From Pseudacidovorax sp. RU35E (GTDB lineage: Bacteria > Pseudomonadota > Gammaproteobacteria > Burkholderiales > Burkholderiaceae_C): DNA of 64,000 nt. The notes beneath the pieces are model-generated. The model ran no database searches. It worked only from the letters and a program-made list of their open reading frames with translations, and had not been told where the DNA came from. Both the position numbers and the translations under genes were made by a program. How positions within the stretch are numbered: the first letter of the stretch is position 1; each line of letters starts with the position of its first letter. The stretch is taken from NCBI RefSeq assembly GCF_900156165.1, contig NZ_FTMY01000001.1:434001-498000 (forward strand), given 5' to 3'. Below, piece after piece: positions 30,844 through 39,892 of this stretch.

Positions 30844-31680
30844 ATGGAACGCATCGAACACCACGCCAGCTTCGGCGGCCGCCAGGAGGTGTGGAAGCAC
30901 ACCAGCGCAGTGCTGGGCTGCGAGATGAAGCTGGGCGTCTACCTGCCGCCTGCGGCACTGGCCGGTGAGGCCTGCCCGGTGCTGTACTGGCTGTCGGGCC
31001 TGACCTGCAGCGAACAGAACTTCATCACCAAGGCGGGCGCGCAGCAGCATGCGGCGCAGCAAGGGCTGATCCTGGTGGCGCCCGACACCAGCCCGCGCGG
31101 CGAGGCCATCGCCAACGATCCGGCCTACGACCTCGGGCAGGGCGCCGGCTTCTACCTCAATGCCACGCAGGCGCCGTGGGCGCCGCATTTCCGCATGGAG
31201 GACTACGTGGTGCAGGAGCTGCCCGCGCTGGTGGAACAGCACTTCGCCACCACCGCGCGTCGCGGCATCTCCGGCCATTCGATGGGCGGTCACGGGGCGC
31301 TGACACTGGCGCTGCGCCACCCGGGCCGCTATGCGAGCGTGTCGGCCTTCTCGCCCATCGTGGCGCCGACGCAGGTGCCCTGGGGCCAGAAGGCCTTCGC
31401 GGCCTACCTGGGCGAGGACCGCAGCGCGTGGGCGGCCCATGACGCGGTCGAGCTGATCGGCACCGCCACCGAGCGCCTGCCGCTGCTGGTGGACCAGGGC
31501 GAGGGCGATGAATTCCTGGCCGGGCAACTGAAGCCGGAGCTGCTGCAGAAGGCCTGCGATGCCGCGGGCCATCCGCTCACGCTGCGAATGCAGCCGGGCT
31601 ACGACCACAGCTACTACTTCGTCGCCAGCTTCATCGGCGACCACGTGGCGCACCACGCCAAGGCCCTGAAAAGCGCCTGA
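30844..31680 (+). CDS. frmB: S-formylglutathione hydrolase
   Basis: 278 aa esterase-D family. It hydrolyses S-formylglutathione to formate and glutathione, finishing the pathway begun by FrmA. The nucleophile is Ser146 in GHSMGGHG; the catalytic His lies in YDHSYYF near residue 256. SGLTCSEQNFITKAG (51-65) is the family segment. A strong hairpin follows the stop. Confidence 0.96.
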   Translation: MERIEHHASFGGRQEVWKHTSAVLGCEMKLGVYLPPAALAGEACPVLYWLSGLTCSEQNFITKAGAQQHAAQQGLILVAPDTSPRGEAIANDPAYDLGQGAGFYLNATQAPWAPHFRMEDYVVQELPALVEQHFATTARRGISGHSMGGHGALTLALRHPGRYASVSAFSPIVAPTQVPWGQKAFAAYLGEDRSAWAAHDAVELIGTATERLPLLVDQGEGDEFLAGQLKPELLQKACDAAGHPLTLRMQPGYDHSYYFVASFIGDHVAHHAKALKSA

Positions 31681-31686
31681 AGCAGA

Positions 31687-31708
31687 GAGGGCGGCTCGCG
31701 CCGCCCTC
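31687..31708. terminator. hairpin between convergent frmB and Bug genes
   Basis: A perfect 9-bp stem (GAGGGCGGC / GCCGCCCTC) with a TCGC loop between two convergent genes. There is no T-run on either strand, so it may act with Rho or as a weak two-way terminator. Confidence 0.6.
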
Positions 31709-31712
31709 GGCA

Positions 31713-32684
31713 TCACTCGGCGGTGATGTTCCCGGTGCGCACCACCTCGGCCCAGCGCGTCGCGTCCCTGGCGATCAGCTTGCCGAAGTCGGCGGGCGTC
31801 GAATGCGCCGGCACCATGCCCTGCGCCTCGAAGATCGTCGCCACCTCGGGCTGCTTGAGCACGTCGGCGATCTCGCGGTTGAGCCGGTCGACGACCGCCT
31901 GGGGCGTGCCCTTGGGCGCCAGCACGCCGTACCACATGTCCACGCTGCCCATCTTGAGACCGGCCTCGGCCAGGGTGGGCGTCTGCTGCAGTTGCGGCAC
32001 CCGCTTGTCGCTGCCCACGGCGAGAGCCTGCAGCTTGCCGGCCTTGATGTGCGGCAGGGCCACATGCACGGGCAGGAACATGGCGTCGAGACGGCCGCCC
32101 AGCAGGTCGGTCACGGCGCCGGCCGTGCCCTTGTAGGGCACGTGCAGCATGTCGATGCCCGAGGTCTGCGTCAGCAGCGCCATCGAAAGGTGGTGCGGCG
32201 TACCCACCCCGGGCGTGCCGTAGGTCAGCTGGCCGGGTCGGGCCTTGGCCTGGGCCACCAGATCGGCAGCCGTCTGGGCCTTCTGCACCTGCGGATTGGT
32301 CACCAGCAGCAGCGTGCCCCACGACGTGAGGGTTACCGGCGCGAAGTCGTTGACCGGGTCGTAGGGCAGCGACTTGTACAGGCTCTTGTTCATCACCAGG
32401 GTGTTGACCTGCACCAGCAGCGTGTAGCCGTCGGGCGCGGCGCGGGCCACGCGCTCGCTGCCGATGTTGCCGCTGGCGCCGGGCACGTTGTCCACCACCA
32501 CCGGCTGGCCCAGGGTCTTGGGCAAGCGGGCCGACAGCTGGCGGGCCACGATGTCGATCCCTGTGCCAGGCGTGTAGGGCACCACCAGCGTGATTGGGCG
32601 GTCGGGCCAGGCCCAGGCAGGGGCGGCGGCCGTCATCGCGGCGGCCACCAGGGGCAGCCAGCGCATCCATTTCGTCGTCTTCAT
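31713..32684 (-). CDS. Bug/TctC-type periplasmic substrate-binding protein
   Basis: 323 aa from the ATG at 32684, which has GGAG upstream. Bug receptors bind carboxylates and similar small molecules in the periplasm. The signal peptide ends AWA (about residue 25), followed by the family opening WPDRPITLVVPYTPGTGIDIVAR. The conserved ligand-binding loops VPYKGTAGAVTDLLGG and GTPGVGTPHHL are present. No TctA/TctB membrane genes are nearby. It lies downstream of the LysR gene on the same strand, with a 167-nt gap. Confidence 0.9.
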   Translation of the reverse strand: MKTTKWMRWLPLVAAAMTAAAPAWAWPDRPITLVVPYTPGTGIDIVARQLSARLPKTLGQPVVVDNVPGASGNIGSERVARAAPDGYTLLVQVNTLVMNKSLYKSLPYDPVNDFAPVTLTSWGTLLLVTNPQVQKAQTAADLVAQAKARPGQLTYGTPGVGTPHHLSMALLTQTSGIDMLHVPYKGTAGAVTDLLGGRLDAMFLPVHVALPHIKAGKLQALAVGSDKRVPQLQQTPTLAEAGLKMGSVDMWYGVLAPKGTPQAVVDRLNREIADVLKQPEVATIFEAQGMVPAHSTPADFGKLIARDATRWAEVVRTGNITAE

Positions 32685-32851
32685 GTCTCCACTCCTGCCG
32701 CATGCCGCGGCGTTCGATCGCAGGTTGCGCCAGCGCAAGGCGGCGCGTCGAATCAAAGGCTATTGGGCCAGCGCCCAGCCATGAAGTGAAATTCAGGAAT
32801 CACATGCATTGATTAGCCGTGGCAATGAATGCGCAGAGCGACAGTGCGTGC

Positions 32852-33751
32852 TCAGCGGGACATCGTGGGCAGCAGCTCGACCAGCACTTCGTCGAAAGCC
32901 TGCATTGCCGCCGTCTGTGCCGCACCGCGTCGCGACACGCGGTAGAAGCCCAGCTTGAGCTGCGGACTGCCCAGCACTTCCATGGCCACGCGGTGGTGCC
33001 GACAGGCGGCCACTGCGAAGGTGGGGATGACGGCATGGCCGAAGCCCGCCTCCACCATCGAGATCATCGTGGCAATGAAGCTGACCGGTTGGGTTTCCGC
33101 GGGTACCACACCCAGGCGGTGCAGGTGGGTGTCGATGCTGCGCTGTATCGGGTTGTCCGTCGGCAGCGTGATCAGTCGCGTGCCGCGCAGCGAGGTCCAG
33201 TTGCTGCGGCCCACTGCGGCGGGCGGCTCCTCGGCGGGCGAGACCTTCATCAGCGCGAACTCGGCGATCTGACGCCGCACCAGCCCCGCGCTCACCTTGA
33301 AGAAGAAGCCCAGCCCGATGTCGGCCGCGCCCGACTCCACCAGCGACTGCACGCCCTGCAGGTCGCTGTCCATGAGCTGGATGCGCACCTCCGGTTGAGC
33401 CTGGCTGAATCGCGCCAGCATCTGAGGCAGCAGGTGCGAAGACACCAGCGGCGTCGCTGCGATGCGCAGCTGCTGCCGCGTGCGCTGGCCCAGGGCGCCG
33501 ACCTCGGCGCCGGCATCGTCCAGCTGTTGCAGCACGTTCTCTGCCACGGCGGCGAAGCGGCGGCCGGCCTCGGTCAGCTGCACCGCGCGCGTGGTGCGGT
33601 CGAAGAGCCGGGCGCCGAGCTGCTTCTCGACCTCGCGCACCAGGATGCTGAGACCGGCCTGGGTCATGTGCACCCGCTCGGCCGCCCGGGTGAAGCTGCC
33701 GGCCTGGGCGACGCTCAGGAAGGCGCGGATCTGCCGCATGGTCAGGTTCAT
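32852..33751 (-). CDS. LysR-type transcriptional regulator (near FAD hydroxylase)
   Basis: 299 aa. N-terminal winged helix-turn-helix (residues about 4-62, RQIRAFLSVAQAGSFTRAAER) and a C-terminal effector domain from about residue 90. It is divergent from the FAD-dependent hydroxylase gene with a 78-nt gap containing a LysR-type inverted repeat, so it likely controls that gene and perhaps the downstream Bug gene. A TAAAAT box on the minus strand lies only 6 nt from the start codon, implying a very short or absent leader. Confidence 0.92.
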   Translation of the reverse strand: MNLTMRQIRAFLSVAQAGSFTRAAERVHMTQAGLSILVREVEKQLGARLFDRTTRAVQLTEAGRRFAAVAENVLQQLDDAGAEVGALGQRTRQQLRIAATPLVSSHLLPQMLARFSQAQPEVRIQLMDSDLQGVQSLVESGAADIGLGFFFKVSAGLVRRQIAEFALMKVSPAEEPPAAVGRSNWTSLRGTRLITLPTDNPIQRSIDTHLHRLGVVPAETQPVSFIATMISMVEAGFGHAVIPTFAVAACRHHRVAMEVLGSPQLKLGFYRVSRRGAAQTAAMQAFDEVLVELLPTMSR

Positions 33752-33761
33752 ATGCCGATTT

Positions 33762-33778
33762 TATGAGTGCATGTCATA
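33762..33778. promoter_or_regulatory. putative LysR operator (TATGA-N7-TCATA)
   Basis: Perfect inverted repeat containing the T-N11-A signature of LysR sites, in the gap between the divergent lysR and hydroxylase genes. It partly overlaps the minus-strand TAAAAT box at 33758-33763. Confidence 0.5.
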
Positions 33779-33829
33779 CCTAAACTTGTCTGATGCCTGG
33801 CGCTACGGCCCAATACCGCCATCGCCTAC

Positions 33830-35494
33830 ATGACATCGGGACCGCACACCATGACCGCAGACAACGCAAGCACCGGCATTCCGCACGAGAAGACGCAGGT
33901 CGTCATCGTCGGCGGCGGCCCGGTGGGCATCGGCCTGGCCATCGAACTGGGCCAGCGCGGCATCCACTGCACGCTGGTGGAGCGCCACCGCGAGCCGCAG
34001 CCCATTCCCAAGGGCCAGAACCTGACGCAGCGCACGATGGAGCATTTCCATTTCTGGGGCGCTGAAGCGGCCCTGCGCGCAGCCCGCACCATTCCGCCCG
34101 AATACGGCATCGGCGGCCTGACGGCACATGGCACGCTGCTGAGCCCGTACCACTATGACTGGCTGCAGCGCGAACTGGTGCGGCCCTACTACTTCACCGC
34201 CAACGAGCGCCTGCCCCAGTACGCCACCGAGGCGGTGCTGCGTGCGCGTGCTGCCCAGTTGCCCACCGTGCGCGTGCTGTACGGCTGGACGGCCGAGGAC
34301 GTGCGCGTGGACAACGACACGGTGTACGCCGAGGTCGCCGAGACTGGGGGCGAGGGCCGCCGCGTGATCGAGGGGCGCTACCTGGTGGGCTGCGATGGCA
34401 GCCGCTCCAAGGTGCGGGCCCAGGCCGGCATCACGCAGACGCTGTCGGACCACGACCGCATGATGGTGCTGCTGGTGTTCCGCTCCGAGGGCCTGCACCA
34501 GCTGCTGTCGCGCTACCCTGGCAAGTCCTACTACAACGTGCTGCAGCCCGAACTGGACGGCTACTGGAAGTTCTTCGGCCGTGTCGACCTGGGCAGCACT
34601 TGGTTCTTCCATGCGCCGGTGCCGCCCGGCACCACGCGCGACAACTTCGACTTCAAGCGCTACCTCCACGAGGCGGTGGGTGCCGAGTTCGAGGTGGACT
34701 TCCAGCACATCGGCTTTTGGGACCTGCGCTTCGCCATCGCCGACCGCTACCGCGCCGGCCCGGTCTTCATTGCGGGCGACGCGGCCCACAGCCATCCGCC
34801 TTACGGCGGCTACGGCGTCAACACCGGCTTCGAGGATGCGCGCAATCTGGGCTGGAAGCTGGCCGCCACGCTGCAGGGCTGGGGCGGCGAGGCGCTGCTC
34901 GATTCCTACGACGCGGAGCGCCGGCCGGTGTTCGCCTCCACCTCCCGCGACTTCATCGCCCGCTCCATCGAGATCGACCGCGACTTCCTGCGTGCGCACG
35001 ACCCGGCCCGCGACCCCGCCGCCTTCGAGCAGGCGTGGAATGCGCGCAGCAGCGGCGCTGTCGGCGAGGTGCAGTCCTTCGAGCCGCATTACGAAGGCTC
35101 GCCGATCGTGCTGCATGGCCCGGGCGCGGAGCCTGGTCCATGCAGCGCGGTGGGCAGCCACAGCTTCCGGGCGCGCCCCGGCCACCACCTGGCGCCGGCC
35201 GCTTTGCACGACGGCCGCAATGTTTTCGAGGCGCTGGGCGAGGGCTACACGCTGCTGGCCTTTGGCGCAGCGGACGACGACGTGGCGGCCATGGTCGAGG
35301 CCGCGGCAGCGGCGAAGCTGCCCTTGACCGTGGTCCGCGACACGGCGGAGGGCGAGCGTCAGCGCTACGGTGCCGCGCTCGTGCTGGTGCGTCCGGATCA
35401 GTTCGTCGCCTGGTCCGGCGACGGCCTCGCCAGCACCGGACAGGCGCAGCAGGTGATGGACACGGCGAAGGGCAGCGGGGCCGCCGGCTCCTGA
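33830..35494 (+). CDS. FAD-dependent aromatic hydroxylase-like monooxygenase
   Basis: 554 aa from the ATG at 33830 (another ATG at 33851). Class A flavoprotein monooxygenase related to MhpA and phenol or pentachlorophenol hydroxylases. FAD motifs: GGGPVGIGLA near residue 27-36, the DG motif VGCDGSRSK near 186, and GDAAHSHPPYGGYGVNTGFEDA near residue 317-338. A C-terminal thioredoxin-like region (from about residue 450) fits this subgroup. Divergent from a LysR gene, so probably inducible by its substrate. Ring-cleavage genes are absent nearby, so the pathway is unknown. Confidence 0.85.
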   Translation: MTSGPHTMTADNASTGIPHEKTQVVIVGGGPVGIGLAIELGQRGIHCTLVERHREPQPIPKGQNLTQRTMEHFHFWGAEAALRAARTIPPEYGIGGLTAHGTLLSPYHYDWLQRELVRPYYFTANERLPQYATEAVLRARAAQLPTVRVLYGWTAEDVRVDNDTVYAEVAETGGEGRRVIEGRYLVGCDGSRSKVRAQAGITQTLSDHDRMMVLLVFRSEGLHQLLSRYPGKSYYNVLQPELDGYWKFFGRVDLGSTWFFHAPVPPGTTRDNFDFKRYLHEAVGAEFEVDFQHIGFWDLRFAIADRYRAGPVFIAGDAAHSHPPYGGYGVNTGFEDARNLGWKLAATLQGWGGEALLDSYDAERRPVFASTSRDFIARSIEIDRDFLRAHDPARDPAAFEQAWNARSSGAVGEVQSFEPHYEGSPIVLHGPGAEPGPCSAVGSHSFRARPGHHLAPAALHDGRNVFEALGEGYTLLAFGAADDDVAAMVEAAAAAKLPLTVVRDTAEGERQRYGAALVLVRPDQFVAWSGDGLASTGQAQQVMDTAKGSGAAGS

Positions 35495-35629
35495 ACGGCG
35501 CGGGCAGCGACGCCTTGCACTGTCCCTTGGGCGCCAGCCGAGGCGACCGCGCCCTCGGCCGGCGCGCCCATGCGGCGCCCGCCGACAAGCCCGGCGCATG
35601 CGCAGGAGGGCGGCTCCCCGGTCGCCGCC

Positions 35630-35635
35630 GATAAT
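35630..35635 (+). promoter_or_regulatory. putative -10 box (GATAAT) for rlmB
   Basis: GATAAT followed by CCCGCG, only 10 nt before the rlmB ATG. If used, the mRNA would be nearly leaderless. GGTCGCCGCC precedes it; no good -35. Confidence 0.4.
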
Positions 35636-35645
35636 CCCGCGCGAT

Positions 35646-36407
35646 ATGTCTTCCTCCCCCAAAGTGATCTTCGGCTTCCACGCCGTGGGCGTGCGGCTGA
35701 AGACCTCGCCGGGTTCCGTCCTCGAGGTGCTGTTCGATCCCACGCGGCGCGATGCCCGCATGAAGCAGTTCATCGCCCGCGCGCAGGAAAGCGGCGTGCG
35801 CCTCATCGAAGCCGACGGCGTGCGCCTGGCGCGCCTGACAGGCGGCCATGGCCACCAGGGCGTGGCCGCCCGCGTCGAGCCCGTGGCCCAGACCCACTCC
35901 CTCGACGAACTGCTCGACCAGCTCGAAGCCGCGGGCACCGTGCCGCTGCTGCTGGTGCTCGATGGCGTGACCGACCCGCACAACCTCGGCGCCTGCCTGC
36001 GCGTTGCCGACGGTGCCGGCGCCCAGGCCGTGATCGCGCCCAAGGACCATGCCGCCGGCATCAATGCCACCGTGGCCAAGGTGGCCAGCGGCGCCGCCGA
36101 GACGGTGCCCTACTTCATGGTGACCAACCTGGCGCGCACCCTCAACGAGCTGAAGGAGCGCGACATCTGGGTCGTGGGCACCAGCGACGACGCGCCAGGC
36201 ACTCTCTACCAAAGCGACCTGCGCCGCGCCACGGCCCTGGTGCTGGGCGCCGAGGGCGCCGGCATGCGCCAGCTGACCCGCAAGACCTGTGATGAGCTCG
36301 TGAGCATTCCCATGGCCGGCGCGGTCGAGAGCCTGAACGTGTCCGTGGCCAGCGGCGTGTGCCTGTACGAGGCGATGCGCCAGCGGCAGGCGGCCGTCGC
36401 ACCCTGA
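35646..36407 (+). CDS. rlmB: 23S rRNA (guanosine-2'-O)-methyltransferase RlmB
   Basis: 253 aa SpoU-family knotted methyltransferase that modifies G2251 in 23S rRNA. An N-terminal substrate-binding domain spans about residues 1-80, and the SpoU motifs are DPHNLGACLRVADGAGA, VLGAEGAGMR and IPMAGAVESLNVSVASG. The ATG at 35646 gives the expected start KVIFGFHAVG; an in-frame extension from 35598 is not conserved. The next small gene overlaps the stop (TGATG). Confidence 0.94.
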   Translation: MSSSPKVIFGFHAVGVRLKTSPGSVLEVLFDPTRRDARMKQFIARAQESGVRLIEADGVRLARLTGGHGHQGVAARVEPVAQTHSLDELLDQLEAAGTVPLLLVLDGVTDPHNLGACLRVADGAGAQAVIAPKDHAAGINATVAKVASGAAETVPYFMVTNLARTLNELKERDIWVVGTSDDAPGTLYQSDLRRATALVLGAEGAGMRQLTRKTCDELVSIPMAGAVESLNVSVASGVCLYEAMRQRQAAVAP

Positions 36408-36772
36408 TGACGAAAGAGCAAGAAGCCATGAACGACAACAACGACGACAACACGCTGCCCGGCCAGGGTGCCGCCTTCGAGCCCTCTGGCAAGCTGGCCT
36501 TCGACATGACGCTGGCGCTGTACCTGGACCTGGTGTCGCTGCTGGAGCGCAACGGCGTGGTGAGCTACCGGCAGATGGCCGCACGCGTGCTCAGCATCAG
36601 CATGAACGCGCGTGAGGACGGCAACCAGCCGTTGGCCTCGGCGCTCGAAGGCATCGCCCAGGGCTTTGCCGGCCGGGGCGACGGGCTGTCGATCAACACC
36701 CTCCGGGTGGCCAACGACCTGCGCAACGACGAAGCCATGGGGGACATCCCCATGCGGCCCGAAGGCCTTTGA
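36407..36772 (+). CDS. small conserved protein of unknown function
   Basis: 121 aa from the ATG overlapping the rlmB stop (or 114 aa from ATG 36428). Residues 1-30 are polar and Asn/Asp-rich; the rest is probably helical (LAFDMTLALYLDLVSLLERN, SYRQMAARVLSISMNAREDG). No known domain recognised. The TGATG overlap ties it to rlmB. Convergent with the lyase-family gene, 22 nt apart. Good codon usage supports a real gene; function unknown. Confidence 0.7.
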   Translation: MTKEQEAMNDNNDDNTLPGQGAAFEPSGKLAFDMTLALYLDLVSLLERNGVVSYRQMAARVLSISMNAREDGNQPLASALEGIAQGFAGRGDGLSINTLRVANDLRNDEAMGDIPMRPEGL

Positions 36773-36794
36773 CGGGATCTCGTCCGCGCCCGCT

Positions 36795-37694
36795 TCAGCG
36801 CGGCGCGGTGGCCGGATCGGCGTAGTCCCGGCCGCGTGCCAGCAGCTCGGGCGTGCCGATGACGGCGTTGAGCTGATCGAAGTCCAGCATCTGCGGCCGC
36901 AGCGATCCCGTGCTCCCTTCCAAGGCCAGCGTCTGGAAGTAGTGCTGCAACCCGGCGGCCACCCAGCGGGCGGTACCGCCGGGGAAGATGACGATGCGAA
37001 AGCCCAGGTCCCCCAGGTCGGCCGCCCGGCTCACCGGTGTCAGCCCACCTTCGATCATGTTGGCCAGCAGCGGCAGACGCGGGCCGAAGCGTCGGCAGGC
37101 CGTGGCCATGTCCTCCCGCGTGCGCAGCGCCTCGATGAAGAGCCCATCCACGCCGCATTCCGCATAGGCCTCGGCACGTGCGAAAGCGGCCTCCAGGCCC
37201 TCGACGGCCACGGCATCGGTGCGGGCGAGGATCAGCGTGTCGGCATCGCGTCGCGCATCCAGGGCGGCCTTGAGCTTGCCGCACATCTCCGCCTGGGACA
37301 CCAGCGCCTTGCCGGCCAGATGTCCGCAGCGCTTTGGAAAGTCCTGGTCCTCGAGCTGGATCATGGCGGCACCGGCGCGCTCCAGGTCGCGCACCGTGCG
37401 CTGCACGTTCAGGGCATTGCCGTAGCCGGTGTCGGCGTCGACGATGACGGGCAGGTCGACGCGGTCGGTGATGCGGGCCAGCACCTGGGCCGTCTCGGTG
37501 GCCGTGGTCAGCCCGACATCCGAGCGACCGAGCTGCGTGTACGCCACGGCACCTCCCGAGAGGTAGAGGGCTTCGAAGCCCGCCTGCTGCGCGAGCAGGG
37601 CCGTGAGCGCGTCGTAGACGCCAGGCGCCAGCAGCGGGCGTGGCTCGGCCAGGCGTCGGCGCAGGGCGGCGCCGGGGGCGGTCCGTGCGCTCAT
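36795..37694 (-). CDS. isocitrate lyase/PEP mutase superfamily enzyme
   Basis: 299 aa TIM-barrel. The Mg-binding Asp86 and Asp88 lie in VDADTGYGN, and the mobile-loop motif is KRCGH (121-125) with Cys123, the general-acid Cys of lyases. PEP mutases lack this Cys, so a C-C lyase (2-methylisocitrate lyase-like or oxaloacetate decarboxylase-like) is more likely than a phosphonate enzyme. The start codon overlaps the Bug stop by 4 nt, and it is the last gene of a three-gene unit with a dioxygenase. Substrate unknown. Confidence 0.85.
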   Translation of the reverse strand: MSARTAPGAALRRRLAEPRPLLAPGVYDALTALLAQQAGFEALYLSGGAVAYTQLGRSDVGLTTATETAQVLARITDRVDLPVIVDADTGYGNALNVQRTVRDLERAGAAMIQLEDQDFPKRCGHLAGKALVSQAEMCGKLKAALDARRDADTLILARTDAVAVEGLEAAFARAEAYAECGVDGLFIEALRTREDMATACRRFGPRLPLLANMIEGGLTPVSRAADLGDLGFRIVIFPGGTARWVAAGLQHYFQTLALEGSTGSLRPQMLDFDQLNAVIGTPELLARGRDYADPATAPR

Positions 37695-38647
37695 TCCGGC
37701 CGCGCTCCGGTGGCCGTCACGATCCGGCCCCAGCGCTGGATCTCGCTCTTCACGAAACGGGCGAATTCCTCGCGGCCCGTGCCCATGGCGATCAGGCCCT
37801 CGGTCTTGAAGCGTTCCTTCATGGCGGGCGTGTCGAGCGATTCGCGTGCGGCGCGAGAGAACTGCTCGGCCAAGTCCGGGTTCATGCCGGCCGGGCTGAA
37901 AAGGCCATACCAGGCGCTGAAGTCGAAACCGGGGATGACCTCCGCGATGGCAGGAACGTCCGGAAACTCGGGCAGCCGCTGTGCGCTCGTGATGCCCAGG
38001 GCCTTCACTTTGCCGGCGCGGATCTGCGGCTGCACGCTGGCCACCCCTGCGATGGCCAGTTCGATCTGGCCGGCGATCACGTCCTGCAGCGCCGGGCCGG
38101 TGCCCTTGTAGGGCACGCTCGTGATCTTCAGGCCGGCGTCGAGCTTGAGCACCTCGCCGGCCAGATGGTTGGCGCTGCCCAGGCCAGCAATGGCGATGTT
38201 GAGCTTGCCGGGCCGGGCCTTGGCCAGGGCGATTAGCTCGCGGATGTTGTTGGCGGGCAGTGAGGGGTGGGCGACCAGGATGCCGGGCAGCGAGGCGATA
38301 CCCGCCAGCGGCGTGAAGTCGGCGACGGGGTCGAAGGGTAGCTTGTCGTAGAGCGTGGGATTGATGGCATGGCTGGTGTAGCTCAGCAGCAGCGTGCCGC
38401 CATCCGGTGCGGCCTTTGCCACGGCCGCCGCGGCGATGTTGCCGGCCGCGCCGGGCCGGTTGTCGATGACGAACTGCCGGTTCATGCGTGGGCCCATCTC
38501 GTGGCCCAGCGACCGGGCCACGATGTCCGTGCCCCCGCCCGGCGTGGCGCCGACCAGCAGCCGGCTGACGGTCTGTGCCTGCAGTGGCCCGAAGGCCAGT
38601 CCCAGCGGAGCGGCGCCCAGGGCGCGTATCAGATGACGTCGTTGCAT
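37691..38647 (-). CDS. Bug/TctC-type periplasmic substrate-binding protein
   Basis: 318 aa from the ATG at 38647, with GAGGAG upstream. The signal peptide (RRHLIRALGAAPLGLAFG) ends near AQT. Family features are VGATPGGGTDIVARSLG, NRPGAAGNIAAAAVAKA and VPYKGTGPALQDVIAG. It lies between the dioxygenase gene (40 nt upstream) and the lyase gene (4-nt overlap), so it likely delivers or senses the substrate of those enzymes. Confidence 0.92.
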   Translation of the reverse strand: MQRRHLIRALGAAPLGLAFGPLQAQTVSRLLVGATPGGGTDIVARSLGHEMGPRMNRQFVIDNRPGAAGNIAAAAVAKAAPDGGTLLLSYTSHAINPTLYDKLPFDPVADFTPLAGIASLPGILVAHPSLPANNIRELIALAKARPGKLNIAIAGLGSANHLAGEVLKLDAGLKITSVPYKGTGPALQDVIAGQIELAIAGVASVQPQIRAGKVKALGITSAQRLPEFPDVPAIAEVIPGFDFSAWYGLFSPAGMNPDLAEQFSRAARESLDTPAMKERFKTEGLIAMGTGREEFARFVKSEIQRWGRIVTATGARPE

Positions 38648-38687
38648 GGTGTTTGTCTCCTCGTGTGCTCTGTCGGCCTTGCAGGGC

Positions 38688-39806
38688 TCAGGCGGCGGCC
38701 GCCTCGCGCGTGACCAGGGGTCGCCATGGCCGCCAGGCCATGCCCAGGACCCGTGCCTGTCGCTCCTCATAGTCGAGGAATTCGCGGGTGATGGCGCTGC
38801 CGCGCACGCCACCTCGCACCGCGCCGGCGCGCACGTCGCCGTAGTACTCCTCCCACTGCGGCGGCAACGGCTGGGACGAGGGCACGGCCAGCCACAGGCG
38901 CAGCAGGTGGCGCTTCTGGTCGGCTTCGTCGAAGTCCTCGAAGGGCGTGCGCGAATGCAGCGTCACATAGTTGTTGAGCAGCTGCATGTCGCCGCGCTCC
39001 AGTTCCATCGAATAGCACAGCTTGTCGCTGGGCATCAGCTGGTCGAGCAGGTCCAGCGCCTCGACCTGCGCGGACGTCAGCCGCGGCACTTCGTCGAAGT
39101 CGCGCTGCGCGGCGTCGGTGTTCTTGCGGTTGGTGCGGGCGCAGAAGTACACCGGGTCGTCGCCGAAGATCGGGCAGCCGTAGTAGGGCGGCTGCACCGG
39201 GTCCTGCGTACCCTGGTAGCTGTGGAACCAGCGCTGCTGCAACACCGGCATCAGGTCGGGCCGCAGCCGCTGCACCTCGTCGCGCAGTGCGATGGAGCTG
39301 ATCACCTTGCTAGTGCCACCGCTGCGCGCCGTGCGCCGGCAGAGCAGGGCGACCACGTCGCAGGAATCCTGGTGGAAGTCCAGCCCCGCATTGGTGTTGT
39401 AGCCGCGCCCGCCCTTGACCTTGTAGCTGGCGCCGATGTCCCGCACGTCGTTGATGATCTCGCTGGCGCGGTTCTGCGTACGACCCACGCCCATGTACAG
39501 GCTCATGCCCCAGTAGGCCAGGCGCGTGTCCGCCTCGCTCCAGCGCTCGACGGGAAAGCCCTTGAGCAGGCACATGCCCCAGCGCCCCTGTGTTGCCTCG
39601 ATGGCGCGCCGCAGCACGGCCTGGGCGGCAGCGGGCAGCGGGAAGTCGGCCTGCGTCATGGCGAGCAGCGGCTTGTCCAGCCCGCGGGCATGCGTGAGTG
39701 CTGCGTCGAAGCCCGCCACCTCGGCGGGGTTCATGCGCAGGATCCAGCTGTCGTCCTGGGCCACGTCCCGGGCCAGCCAGGCCCGGGCTTCGAAAGGGGG
39801 ATGCAT
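38688..39806 (-). CDS. TauD/TfdA-family Fe(II)/2-oxoglutarate dioxygenase
   Basis: 372 aa from the ATG at 39806 with AGGAGA upstream. The 2-His-1-carboxylate iron site is His145 and Asp147 (LDFHQDSCD) and His284 (NNYVTLHSR), with Arg303 (HLLRLWLA) expected to bind 2-oxoglutarate. It is longer than TauD (283 aa), having an N-terminal extension of about 80 residues. It heads a unit with a Bug receptor and an isocitrate-lyase-family enzyme, divergent from a LysR gene. The substrate is not known; taurine is unlikely given the context. Confidence 0.9.
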   Translation of the reverse strand: MHPPFEARAWLARDVAQDDSWILRMNPAEVAGFDAALTHARGLDKPLLAMTQADFPLPAAAQAVLRRAIEATQGRWGMCLLKGFPVERWSEADTRLAYWGMSLYMGVGRTQNRASEIINDVRDIGASYKVKGGRGYNTNAGLDFHQDSCDVVALLCRRTARSGGTSKVISSIALRDEVQRLRPDLMPVLQQRWFHSYQGTQDPVQPPYYGCPIFGDDPVYFCARTNRKNTDAAQRDFDEVPRLTSAQVEALDLLDQLMPSDKLCYSMELERGDMQLLNNYVTLHSRTPFEDFDEADQKRHLLRLWLAVPSSQPLPPQWEEYYGDVRAGAVRGGVRGSAITREFLDYEERQARVLGMAWRPWRPLVTREAAAA

Positions 39807-39892
39807 GGTGCGTGTCTCCTGCCCGCCGGGGGATGCCGCGCATCGCGAGACCCGGCGTGGGCTGATGGGAGTCAGTCTAGGTTTGCCCAGGA

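Noticed and set aside
36795-37694. Phosphonate metabolism (PEP mutase) as the role of the lyase-family gene
   Set aside because: The KRCGH Cys points to a C-C lyase rather than a mutase, and no other phosphonate gene is nearby.
38688-39806. Taurine dioxygenase as the role of the TauD-like gene
   Set aside because: No tauABC or sulfonate genes nearby, and the protein is about 90 residues longer than TauD.
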